Assembly (NCBI RefSeq): GCF_025345615.1
Contig: NZ_JAODWD010000002.1
Coordinates: 682,001 to 746,000, forward strand
Direction of reading: 5' to 3'
From: Mycobacterium deserti
GTDB lineage: Bacteria; Actinomycetota; Actinomycetes; Mycobacteriales; Mycobacteriaceae
Length of the DNA: 64,000 nt
The notes under the pieces were generated by a model. It was given only the letters and a program-made list of their open reading frames with translations. It was not told the origin of the DNA and did not search any database. The translations under genes and the position numbers were made by a program. Positions 17,898-27,778 of this stretch are shown in pieces (the first letter of the stretch is position 1; each line of letters opens with the position of its first letter).

Positions 17898-18994
17898 GCC
17901 TCTGCGGCCGCGTGCGCGGCTTCCATCAGCATCCAGCCGGCCAGCTGTACCGACAGGTCACGTTCGGGCACCTCGGAGGCGTTCACGGCGCCTTCGACGA
18001 ACTGGGCCTCTTTGCCTGCGGCAGTGGGCATTTGCGCTGTGCGGTCCCAGAATGCGGCGAACAGCGGCAACCCGTCGACCGTCTGCCGGTTGTCCCACGC
18101 GGCCTGCGCCGAGGTGAGCACCAGCGTGCGGGCAGTGTCGCGGGCGGTCACGTCCTCGGGCCCGTTCTGCGGCAGCGTGGTGACGACCAGTGCCAGGTAC
18201 CGCGCCAGGATGCCGTTGAACAGGCCGCCGTCGCCGCCGCCCGCTCCCTTGATGATCCCGTCGGGCGCCATGTGATCGCGCACTGCGGCGACCAGCCGGT
18301 GAACCCGCGTGGCGTGGTCGGCGTCCTGGGTCCTCGCCGCCAGTTCGGTCTCCAAGCCGAGCACCACACCCTGGCAGTAGGTGTACTGCGCACGCACCAT
18401 CGACCCGCCCTTGATGCCGTCGAACACCAGATGGGTGTCCGGGTCGATCAGCGTCTCGTCGATCCAGTCCGACATCTGCTGGGCGCGCCGCAGCCGGTCG
18501 AAGCGGGACAGGAAGATCGCGGCGGGACCGTTGGCGGGCGCGTTGAAGAACTGGTCCTGTTTGCGCCACGGAATGCCGCCGCCGTCTTCGGGCACCCAGG
18601 CGTTGAGGAACTGCTCGGACAGCTTCTCCTGCGCCTCGGCGCGCCCCACACCGGCGAGGCGGTCGCAGCGCTCGAGGGCGATCGCCAGCCACGCCATGTC
18701 GTCGTAGTAGTCGTTGATCCAGCGCAGGTTGTTGCGCAGCCGGTGGCCGCGGATCTGGCGACTGATCTTCTGCTGCCGCTCGGGTTGCGGGTCGCGTACC
18801 TGCGCGTCGACCAGGCAGTCCAGCAGGTGGGCCTGCCACCAGTAGTGCCAGACGCCGAACATCCGATGGTTACGCGCGGGCGGCCACGCGACGACACCCA
18901 GCTGCGTGCCCGGCAATCCCCAGAGGCGCTTGAGATGTCGTTTGGCGATCGCGGCCTCCGCGCTGGCGGCGCGATTGGCCCATACCTGGTCCAT
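17894..18994 (-). CDS. GH76-type glycosidase (Rv0365c-like)
   Basis: 366 residues with an alpha/alpha-barrel pattern of glycoside hydrolase family 76. The paired catalytic Asp motif appears as N-D-Y-Y-D-D-M-A-W-L-A-I-A. H-Y-W-W-Q-A-H-L-L-D-C and Y-T-Y-C-Q-G-V-V-L-G are further family positions. Family members hydrolyse alpha-1,6-mannan; in mycobacteria a role toward lipomannan or an intracellular glycan is possible. No signal peptide is seen, so the protein looks cytoplasmic. ATG 18994 is chosen; the frame upstream lacks a good start before the methyltransferase gene. It precedes nhaA with a 4-bp overlap. Confidence 0.85.
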   Translation of the reverse strand: MDQVWANRAASAEAAIAKRHLKRLWGLPGTQLGVVAWPPARNHRMFGVWHYWWQAHLLDCLVDAQVRDPQPERQQKISRQIRGHRLRNNLRWINDYYDDMAWLAIALERCDRLAGVGRAEAQEKLSEQFLNAWVPEDGGGIPWRKQDQFFNAPANGPAAIFLSRFDRLRRAQQMSDWIDETLIDPDTHLVFDGIKGGSMVRAQYTYCQGVVLGLETELAARTQDADHATRVHRLVAAVRDHMAPDGIIKGAGGGDGGLFNGILARYLALVVTTLPQNGPEDVTARDTARTLVLTSAQAAWDNRQTVDGLPLFAAFWDRTAQMPTAAGKEAQFVEGAVNASEVPERDLSVQLAGWMLMEAAHAAAEA

Positions 18995-19008
18995 GGCCCA
19001 ATCCTGCC

Positions 19009-19650
19009 CTACCAGGCCTTCGAGATGTCCGCGTGTTGGGCGATCCACCTGTGCATCGCAATGCCTGCCGCGACGGCGGCGTTGATGCTGCGGGTCGAGC
19101 CGAACTGGGCGATCGAGACCGTGAGCGCTGCCCCGCCCTTCGCGTCCGCGGTGATCCCTGGCCCCTCCTGGCCGAAGATCATCAGGCATGCGTGCGGCAA
19201 CTCGGCGTCCTCGATGCGGGCGGCGCCGGGAATGTTGTCGACCGCGACGACGCTCAATCCGGCGTCGGCCGCGAACGCCAGCAGCTCACCGGTGGTGTCG
19301 TGATGGCGCAGCCGCTGGTAGCGGTCGGTCACCATGGCGCCACGCCGGTTCCACCGGCGCCGTCCGATGATGTGCACGGTGTCCACGGCGAACGCGTTTG
19401 CGGTACGCACCACAGCGCCGATGTTGGCGTCGTTGCCGAAGTTCTCGATCGCGATGTGCAACGGGTGGCGGCGCGTGTCGATGTCGGCGACGATTGCTTC
19501 GCGCGTCCAATAACGGTAAGCGTCAACGACATTGCGGGTGTCGCCGTCGCGAAGAAGGTCAGGGTCGTAGCGGGGGTCGTCGGGAGGATCACCGACCCAC
19601 GGGCCGACGCCGGTGCTCTGGTTCCACTCGGTCGGACCCGGATCATCCAT
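19009..19650 (-). CDS. TrmH/SpoU-family RNA 2'-O-methyltransferase (Rv0380c-like)
   Basis: 213 residues with the three SPOUT motifs: motif 1 N-F-G-N-D-A-N-I-G-A-V-V-R-T-A-N-A-F, motif 2 M-I-F-G-Q-E-G-P-G-I, motif 3 I-A-Q-F-G-S-T-R-S-I-N-A-A-V-A-A-G. The trefoil-knot SAM site formed by motifs 2-3 is complete. The target (tRNA or rRNA ribose) cannot be told. An acidic N-terminal extension of about 60 residues precedes it. ATG 19650 overlaps the upstream gene by 8 bp (ATGGATGA), so it is translated as part of the 22167-17894 minus-strand gene run. Confidence 0.92.
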   Translation of the reverse strand: MDDPGPTEWNQSTGVGPWVGDPPDDPRYDPDLLRDGDTRNVVDAYRYWTREAIVADIDTRRHPLHIAIENFGNDANIGAVVRTANAFAVDTVHIIGRRRWNRRGAMVTDRYQRLRHHDTTGELLAFAADAGLSVVAVDNIPGAARIEDAELPHACLMIFGQEGPGITADAKGGAALTVSIAQFGSTRSINAAVAAGIAMHRWIAQHADISKAW

Positions 19651-20545
19651 CGGTGGTCCACAGCGCGGCGTGGGTGCCGATCAGCGAGACGGTCGGGTAC
19701 AGCAGAGCGGCGTTGATCTCCCCCTGGGTGCACAGCGACACCCGGACCTTGACTCCTTCGCGCGAGGAGTCCGGTAGCACCAGCACCGATGCGCCGTAGA
19801 TGTCGCAGGCGTGGCTCAGTCCCGGCGCGGGCAGGGTGGGCGCCACCACCACCATCGTCGGCCCGCCGCGGCGAATCGACTCGTCACTGTATTGCGCTGC
19901 CAGGCCGTCGATCTCGAGACCCAGCAGCATGTACCCGTTGCCGGTGAAGGCACCGGGGTCACCAAGGGCGCGCGGATCGAGCAGCGCGCCGTCGGCGCGG
20001 AAACCGTCGACGCTCGCCGTCTTGACGGAGAGCCCTGTGTCGGTGTCCCTGGTCGGCATGAGACCCACCGGGTACGCCGCCGGATGCGCGTTGGTGGTGC
20101 CTGCCATCCGGTCCCGCGGTGAATACACGTACACGCCGCGTACCTGAGACTGGTCGCGCTGCGGGCCAAGACATACCGTGCCTGCTAGACGATCGGGCGC
20201 GGGGGTCGAAACCGGTTGCACTGCAAGATCGGTGACGTTGCGACAGCCACCGATCGCGTTCGCCTCGATCGGATGCGCCAGCGCACCGTACAGCCCGAAC
20301 CGCAAGTCCTCGGGTTTGGCGTGCGCGCCGCCGGGTTGCGACGGTGTGGCGTCGATATCGACGAACACGTATTCGCCCTCGATGCGCAGATTGCTCACCG
20401 ACATGTTCCAGCCGAGGATCGCCAGCGATTCGCCGATGGCTGCGGCCTGCGCGGCATAGGTGTTGGGGGGCTCGTCGTCGGCAGCGCACGCCGAGGCCGT
20501 CAGAACGAGCACGGCCAGCGCCGCGACTAGTGAACGCACCGACAC
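19643..20545 (-). CDS. Exported protein, probable lipoprotein (Rv0381c-like)
   Basis: 300 residues. The N-terminus is a signal sequence (V-R-S-L-V-A-A-L-A-V-L-V-L-T-A-S-A-C) with Cys19 placed as in lipoproteins, although A-S-A-C is a weak lipobox. The mature part is beta-rich with four further Cys and no motif I recognise. GTG 20545 directly abuts the SDR stop codon (TGA then GTG). Rv0380c-Rv0381c synteny supports orthology with Rv0381c. Confidence 0.8.
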   Translation of the reverse strand: MSVRSLVAALAVLVLTASACAADDEPPNTYAAQAAAIGESLAILGWNMSVSNLRIEGEYVFVDIDATPSQPGGAHAKPEDLRFGLYGALAHPIEANAIGGCRNVTDLAVQPVSTPAPDRLAGTVCLGPQRDQSQVRGVYVYSPRDRMAGTTNAHPAAYPVGLMPTRDTDTGLSVKTASVDGFRADGALLDPRALGDPGAFTGNGYMLLGLEIDGLAAQYSDESIRRGGPTMVVVAPTLPAPGLSHACDIYGASVLVLPDSSREGVKVRVSLCTQGEINAALLYPTVSLIGTHAALWTTDG

Positions 20546-21322
20546 TCAGGTCCGGCCACGGCCTTTGCCCACCACTTTCGTCATGGCGCGCACCAGGTTT
20601 CGCGGCACCAGACGCCCGCCGGTGGTCAGCGCCTTGTACTGCAGGCCGGGAACAATCACCACCTTGTCTTTGGCGACGTCGGCCAGGCAGTCGCGCACGA
20701 CGTCGTCGACCTCGAGCCAGAGGATCGACGGCGTGCCGCTCATCTCGATGCCGGCGCGTGCATGGAACTCGGTGTGCACGAAGCCGGGACACAGCGCGTG
20801 CACCCCCACCCCGGTGCCCCCTAGGCCGTTGGCCAGGCCCTCGCTGAACGCGATCACCCAGGCCTTGGACGCCGAGTACGTCGACCCGCGCCCGGGCAAC
20901 AGGCCCGCGACGCTCGCGACGTTGATCACGGTTCCGCGGGCGGCGGCCATCATCGGCGGCAACGCCGCATGGGTCAGTTGCATGACCGCGGTGACGTTGA
21001 CGTCCAACTGCGATTGCAGCAGCGAGAAGTCGGCGCTCCAGAACTCGCCAGACGTTCCGAAGCCGGCATTGTTGACCAGAACCTGCACGCCCGCCGAGAG
21101 TCGTTCGGCGACCTTCGCGCGGTCGGCGGCCTCGGCCAGATCGGCGGCGAGCACCTCGACCTTCGCGCCCGCCTCGTCGTGGAGTTCGTCGGCCAACCGT
21201 TCCAGGCGGGCTTCGTCGCGCGCGACCAGCACCAGGTCATAGCCGTCCACTGCGTAGCGGCGGGCGAAGCCGGCGCCGAGTCCTGATGTCGGTCCGGTGA
21301 TCAGTGCGACGGGCCGTGACAT
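20546..21322 (-). CDS. Short-chain dehydrogenase/reductase
   Basis: 258 residues. Classical SDR motifs: T-G-P-T-S-G-L-G (cofactor loop), A-A-D-L (adenine pocket), N-N-A-G, and the catalytic S-x(10-12)-Y-x3-K seen as N-V-A-S-V-A-G-L-L-P-G-R-G-S-T-Y-S-A-S-K. The Arg after the second strand (V-A-R-D-E-A-R-L) suggests NADPH. The C-terminus V-P-R-N-L-V-R-A-M-T-K-V-V-G-K-G-R-G is basic and may touch the membrane. It stands where M. tuberculosis has pyrE (Rv0382c). ATG 21322, 14 bp after the ttfA stop. Confidence 0.9.
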   Translation of the reverse strand: MSRPVALITGPTSGLGAGFARRYAVDGYDLVLVARDEARLERLADELHDEAGAKVEVLAADLAEAADRAKVAERLSAGVQVLVNNAGFGTSGEFWSADFSLLQSQLDVNVTAVMQLTHAALPPMMAAARGTVINVASVAGLLPGRGSTYSASKAWVIAFSEGLANGLGGTGVGVHALCPGFVHTEFHARAGIEMSGTPSILWLEVDDVVRDCLADVAKDKVVIVPGLQYKALTTGGRLVPRNLVRAMTKVVGKGRGRT

Positions 21323-21336
21323 GGCTATGAGACTAC

Positions 21337-22167
21337 TTACCGCTGATAGTGCGCAGACTGCCGTCCGTTGCGCGAGGGCGGCGGTCGCCGCGACGGTTCG
21401 GGCCGCGGCGGCTGGGCGTAGCGGGCCGGCGGCACGTCGGCGCGCCCGACCTGCTCCGGGCGCGCGGTAGGAGCGGCTTCAGACCGGGTGGGGCCGGGGG
21501 TGAGCGGGCGGCTGGGCGATCCGCTGCGCCGAGCGACGGCCTGGCCTGCCATGGCCTGCGGGGTCGGGGGCAGCACCCGTAGCAGGTCGTTGAACTGCCG
21601 CACGGTGCGCAGGCCCTCGTCCCACTGCGCGCGGGTGGAGGTGACCGGCATCGACACCAGCGTCCAGTGCTGCTCGTTCCACATGATCTCGGCGCAGTCG
21701 GGCGCCGTGTGGGCGAACGTCACCATCCGGCGGTCACAGGCACGGCGCGCGGCGTCGAGGTTGGTGGAGTACACCATCCGCGGTCCGATCGCGCCGAGCA
21801 GCCAGATGTCGTTCTCGCGGGGCTCTTTGATGCCCTTGAGACGCAGATCCATGACGACGTTGGTGCCGACCTTGCGATGCAGCGCGATCACCGTCGCCAC
21901 GTCCTCGAGGTCGAAGATGAACACCGCCTCGCCGCGGATCTGGCCCAGGACCACGTTCTTGGCGGTCACGTCGCCGACCGTCGTCATCACGCCGCGCTTC
22001 CAGCGCTCCAGGATGTCGGTCGATTCGTATTCGTAGTCGAAGCCGTGCGACTTCGCCCAGGACTTACGGCGACGGCCCAGCCCGCGTCGACGGTCGATGT
22101 CGACGTACAGGAGCACCGCCGCACCCACAAAACAGAGTGCAGACAGCGTGAACCAAAGCGGAACCAT
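21337..22167 (-). CDS. ttfA: TtfA, trehalose monomycolate transport factor (Rv0383c-like)
   Basis: 276 residues. One N-terminal membrane helix (V-P-L-W-F-T-L-S-A-L-C-F-V-G-A-A-V-L-L-Y) is followed by a basic R-R-R-G-L-G-R-R-R-K-S-W stretch, a soluble domain of about 150 residues and a disordered Pro/Arg-rich tail (about 190-276). In M. smegmatis and M. tuberculosis this gene (MSMEG_0736/Rv0383c) was described as an MmpL3 accessory factor needed for TMM transport. Start ATG 22167 is chosen because it places the helix at the N-terminus; a start at 22206 adds 13 residues. It sits between clpB and Rv0381c-type genes, as expected by synteny. Confidence 0.88.
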   Translation of the reverse strand: MVPLWFTLSALCFVGAAVLLYVDIDRRRGLGRRRKSWAKSHGFDYEYESTDILERWKRGVMTTVGDVTAKNVVLGQIRGEAVFIFDLEDVATVIALHRKVGTNVVMDLRLKGIKEPRENDIWLLGAIGPRMVYSTNLDAARRACDRRMVTFAHTAPDCAEIMWNEQHWTLVSMPVTSTRAQWDEGLRTVRQFNDLLRVLPPTPQAMAGQAVARRSGSPSRPLTPGPTRSEAAPTARPEQVGRADVPPARYAQPPRPEPSRRPPPSRNGRQSAHYQR

Positions 22168-22243
22168 TGCGAACAGCCTACTTGCTAGGACCGGTTTCGC
22201 CTGCACTCGGACTGATCACAGAACGGCAACTCGTTGGCCGGAA

Positions 22244-22873
22244 TCAGCCGGTTCGTGATCTTCCCAGGTAATTCACGATCGCATTGGTCAGTCCGTGCCG
22301 CGCCAGATCAAGATCGTAGTAGGAGCCGAGCTGTCGTTCCGAGACCAGGCCGCGCATGGCGCCCGGGATGAAGGACGCGACTTCGCGGATGCGTTCGGGG
22401 TCGACGTCCACGTCGGCGAACGCCGTCTGGCACGACTCGATCCAGCTGCGTCCCCAGGACCGCAACTCGGCCGCTGTCTGCGGGTAGAGCCGCTCCAGTT
22501 CGGCGGCGTCGCGGGGCAGCGCGGCGCGCAGCGTCTCGATCGCCCGCGAATCGGGCGCCGACAAGCCGTCGAACAGCAGGTCGATGATGGCCGCCACCCG
22601 TTCGCGCAGCGGCGCGTCGGGATTCGCGTGTGAGGGAAGCCGGCCGCGCCGCTCCGCGGTCCGGCGCAACACGGCCGCCCACAGCCCGTCGGTGTCGCCG
22701 AACTGGTATTTGATCGCGCCCCAGGTGGCGCCCGCGTCCTTGGCGATCCGGTTGGCCGACGCCGCGGCGGTGTCGCCGGTGGCCAGCGCCCGAAGCGCCG
22801 CGTCGAGCATGCCGTCCCGGGTGGCCTGTCCGCGTCGGTTGGTCCGGCGCGTTCCGACCTCTGTCTCCGACAC
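22244..22873 (-). CDS. TetR-family transcriptional regulator
   Basis: 209 residues. The N-terminal helix-turn-helix is typical: R-D-G-M-L-D-A-A-L-R-A-L-A .. A-S-A-N-R-I-A-K-D-A-G-A-T-W-G-A-I-K-Y-Q-F-G. The rest is helical with no recognisable ligand pocket. GTG 22873 is the first start after the divergent promoter; the longer frame runs through the Rieske gene and is rejected. It is divergent from the Rieske oxygenase gene with a 37-bp gap holding an inverted repeat, so it probably controls that operon and itself. Confidence 0.88.
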   Translation of the reverse strand: MSETEVGTRRTNRRGQATRDGMLDAALRALATGDTAAASANRIAKDAGATWGAIKYQFGDTDGLWAAVLRRTAERRGRLPSHANPDAPLRERVAAIIDLLFDGLSAPDSRAIETLRAALPRDAAELERLYPQTAAELRSWGRSWIESCQTAFADVDVDPERIREVASFIPGAMRGLVSERQLGSYYDLDLARHGLTNAIVNYLGRSRTG

Positions 22874-22878
22874 TTGAC

Positions 22879-22902
22879 GAATCGTAGAACCCTCTGTGAT
22901 TC
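22879..22902. promoter_or_regulatory. Candidate TetR operator over the divergent promoter
   Basis: Inverted repeat GAATC (22879-22883) / GATTC (22898-22902) in the 37 bp between the TetR and Rieske genes. TTGACG (22874-22879) with a 17-bp spacer to TGATTC (22897-22902) would make a plus-strand promoter giving an almost leaderless Rieske mRNA (ATG 22911). The repeat spans that promoter. Confidence 0.4.
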
Positions 22903-22910
22903 TTGTCCAC

Positions 22911-23948
22911 ATGGCCAAACCGCCACTGTCGATGAAGCCGACGGGCTGGTTCCAGGTCGCGTGGTCGGACGACGTCGGCGTCGGAGGCGTACACGCGATG
23001 AAGTACTTCGGCGAAGAGATGATTGCCTGGCGGTCGGAGTCCGGCCAGGTGACCGTCATGAACGCCTACTGCGAGCATCTGGGCGCGCACCTCGGCTTCG
23101 GCGGCCACGTCGTCGGCGAGGTGATCCAATGCCCGTTCCACGGCTGGCAGTGGAACTCCGAGGGGCGCAACGTCTGTATCCCCTACGAGAGCAGGCCGAA
23201 CCGTGGCCGGCGGATGACCACGTATCCGGTGACCGAGCGCAACGAGTCGATCTACATCTGGCACGACATCGAGGGCCGTGCGCCGTTCTTCGAGGCGCCC
23301 GACGTGTTCGCGTCCTTCAACGACGGCAGCAGCGCCGCGGATTACTACCCACAGCAGCGGCTGTTCGAGCAGGGGCACGAGATGCATCCGCAGTACGTGC
23401 TCGAGAACGGCGTCGACTTCGCTCACTTCAAGTACGTGCACGAGACGCCGATCAATCCGATCTTCACCCGGCACGACTTCGCCGAACCGATCTCGTACGT
23501 CGATTTCACGATTACCTTCGAAGGCGACGACCAACAGACGATCGACGACGTCCGCAGTGGAGTCGAGGCCATCAACGGCGGGCTCGGCATCGCGGTGACG
23601 AAGAGCTGGGGAATGATCGACAACCGCACGATCTCGGCGATCACCCCCGTCGACGAAGCGACCTCCGATGTGCGGTTCATGGTCTACATCGGCCGCCCGA
23701 AGGGCTCTGCCGCAGGCAAAGACCCCGAGCGCGCCGCCGCCAAAGCCGCTGACTTCGGCCAGGAGGTCATTCGGCAGTTCCGCCAGGACATCCACATCTG
23801 GAGCCACCAGCGCTACTCCGATCCGCCCGCGCTGTCCACATCGGAGTACGAGGGCTTCACCGCGATCCGCAAGTGGGCCATGCAGTTCTATCCCGACGGT
23901 CGCGGCGGCAACGCCGCCGATCTCGCGTCAACCAACCAGAAGGGCTGA
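22911..23948 (+). CDS. Rieske non-heme iron oxygenase, alpha subunit
   Basis: 345 residues. The Rieske [2Fe-2S] ligands are in C-E-H-L-G-A-H-L .. C-P-F-H-G-W. The mononuclear iron site is in N-G-V-D-F-A-H-F-K-Y-V-H (bridging Asp, two His). The closest layout is the 3-ketosteroid 9-alpha-hydroxylase (KshA)/carbazole-type group of single-component terminal oxygenases; no matching reductase gene is adjacent. The substrate is unknown, though a steroid or hydrophobic ring compound is likely in a mycobacterium. ATG 22911 is preferred to GTG 22896. The next gene starts 6 bp after the stop, so it is an operon. Confidence 0.9.
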   Translation: MAKPPLSMKPTGWFQVAWSDDVGVGGVHAMKYFGEEMIAWRSESGQVTVMNAYCEHLGAHLGFGGHVVGEVIQCPFHGWQWNSEGRNVCIPYESRPNRGRRMTTYPVTERNESIYIWHDIEGRAPFFEAPDVFASFNDGSSAADYYPQQRLFEQGHEMHPQYVLENGVDFAHFKYVHETPINPIFTRHDFAEPISYVDFTITFEGDDQQTIDDVRSGVEAINGGLGIAVTKSWGMIDNRTISAITPVDEATSDVRFMVYIGRPKGSAAGKDPERAAAKAADFGQEVIRQFRQDIHIWSHQRYSDPPALSTSEYEGFTAIRKWAMQFYPDGRGGNAADLASTNQKG

Positions 23949-23954
23949 GCGACA

Positions 23955-25040
23955 GTGACTTCCAATCCCCCAATTCGGGTGTTCCAAGTGGCCACCGGCA
24001 ACGTCGGCTCGGAGATGATCAAACGCATCGCCGCGCATCCCGATCTGGAGCTGATCGGATTGCACTGCTACACAACGGAGAAGGTCGGCCGGGACGCAGG
24101 TGAGATCGTCGGACTCGACCCGATCGGAGTGCGGGCGACCGGGACGGTCGAGGAGATCATCGCCGCCAAGCCCGACGTGCTGACGTTCCACGGGGTGTTC
24201 CCCGACGAGGACCTCTACGTCCAGGTGCTCGAAGCCGGCATCGATATCGTCACGACCGCGGACTGGATCACCGGATGGCACCGCGACACCAACCACCCGC
24301 ACGCCTCCGGCAAGTTGGTCTCGCAGCTGCTGGCCGAGGCCTGCGCCAAGGGCGGGTCGACGTTCTATGGCACCGGCATGAATCCGGGCGTGAATCAGAT
24401 TCTGGGCGTGACATGTTCGGCTGACGTCGCCGAGATCGAGAACGTCACCACCATCGAGTCGGTCGACGTGTCGTGCCATCACAGCAAGGACACCTGGATC
24501 GAGGTCGGCTACGGGTTGCCCGTCGACGATCCGTCGATCCCAGGCAAACTGGAGAAGTACACCCGCGTCTTCGCCGACAGCGTGCTGATGATGGCCGACT
24601 GTTTCGACCTCACCCTCGACGAGGTCAAGTTCAGCGCCGAGCTCGGGGCGTGCACGAAAGATGTCGACCTGGGCTGGTATCAGCTGCCCAAGGGTTCACT
24701 CGGCGGCAACTACATCAAGTACCAGGGCATGGTCGACGGCGTCGCGCGCGTCGAGACGCACCTCGAATGGCAGATGACTCCGCACACCGATCCGAGCTGG
24801 GACATCAAGGGCTGCTACATCACCCAGATCAAGGGTGATCCATGCATCTACAACAAGCACATGATCTTCCCGAAACCCGGTGTGGATCTTTCGAATCCGG
24901 ACAATTTCGCGTCGATCGGGATGACCGTGACCGGCCTGCCCGCACTCAACGCCATCAAGTCGGTCGTCGCCGCGCCGCCGGGACTGCTCACCAGCGCCGA
25001 CGTCCCGCTGCGCGGATTCGCCGGCCGTTTCAAGCTGTAG
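23955..25040 (+). CDS. Dihydrodipicolinate reductase-like oxidoreductase
   Basis: 361 residues. The N-terminal Rossmann domain (R-V-F-Q-V-A-T-G-N-V-G-S-E-M-I-K-R-I) has the G-x-x-G-x-x-G-type turn of DapB-like reductases, followed by an alpha/beta domain (T-F-Y-G-T-G-M-N-P-G-V-N-Q-I-L). The family in actinobacteria is often annotated DapB or NAD(P)H-dependent amine dehydrogenase. It is not the lysine-pathway DapB, which is about 245 residues. GTG 23955. Its partner is the Rieske oxygenase upstream, so it likely reduces or oxidises a pathway intermediate of the same substrate. Confidence 0.75.
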   Translation: MTSNPPIRVFQVATGNVGSEMIKRIAAHPDLELIGLHCYTTEKVGRDAGEIVGLDPIGVRATGTVEEIIAAKPDVLTFHGVFPDEDLYVQVLEAGIDIVTTADWITGWHRDTNHPHASGKLVSQLLAEACAKGGSTFYGTGMNPGVNQILGVTCSADVAEIENVTTIESVDVSCHHSKDTWIEVGYGLPVDDPSIPGKLEKYTRVFADSVLMMADCFDLTLDEVKFSAELGACTKDVDLGWYQLPKGSLGGNYIKYQGMVDGVARVETHLEWQMTPHTDPSWDIKGCYITQIKGDPCIYNKHMIFPKPGVDLSNPDNFASIGMTVTGLPALNAIKSVVAAPPGLLTSADVPLRGFAGRFKL

Positions 25041-25049
25041 CCCCCCCGC

Positions 25050-25109
25050 GCGAGCAGACGCAAAACTGCCCCATATCGCGGCGAAAAGGGCAGTTTCACG
25101 TCTGCTCGC
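25050..25109. terminator. Long near-perfect inverted repeat between convergent genes
   Basis: Two 22-nt arms (25050-25071 and 25088-25109) match as GCGAGCAGACG-N3-AACTGCCC, with only the three central bases differing, around a 16-nt loop. It lies between the convergent 23955 gene and clpB and can end transcription from both sides. The GAGCAGACG word recurs, from memory, in intergenic repeats of mycobacteria, so it may also be a dispersed repeat. Confidence 0.75.
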
Positions 25110-25117
25110 CAGAGAAC

Positions 25118-27676
<2,559 letters not shown>

Positions 27677-27721
27677 GACACCTCCGATCTACGGGTAGGA
27701 AAAATGCTTGTCGTAGTACTC

Positions 27722-27754
27722 AACGCCGTCAAGGTTGAGTCTGTTCCGCTCAAC
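27722..27754 (-). promoter_or_regulatory. clpB HAIR operator with overlapping SigH/SigE-type promoter
   Basis: GTTGAGT-N7-GCTCAAC (27734-27754) fits the HspR-associated inverted repeat (CTTGAGT-N7-ACTCAAG). On the minus strand GGAAC (27747-27743) inside its spacer and CGTT (27725-27722) with 17 bp between fit the SigH/SigE consensus. Repressor and sigma-factor sites therefore overlap. Confidence 0.75.
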
Positions 27755-27778
27755 TCTGATGGATTTCCCGTTCCGCTG

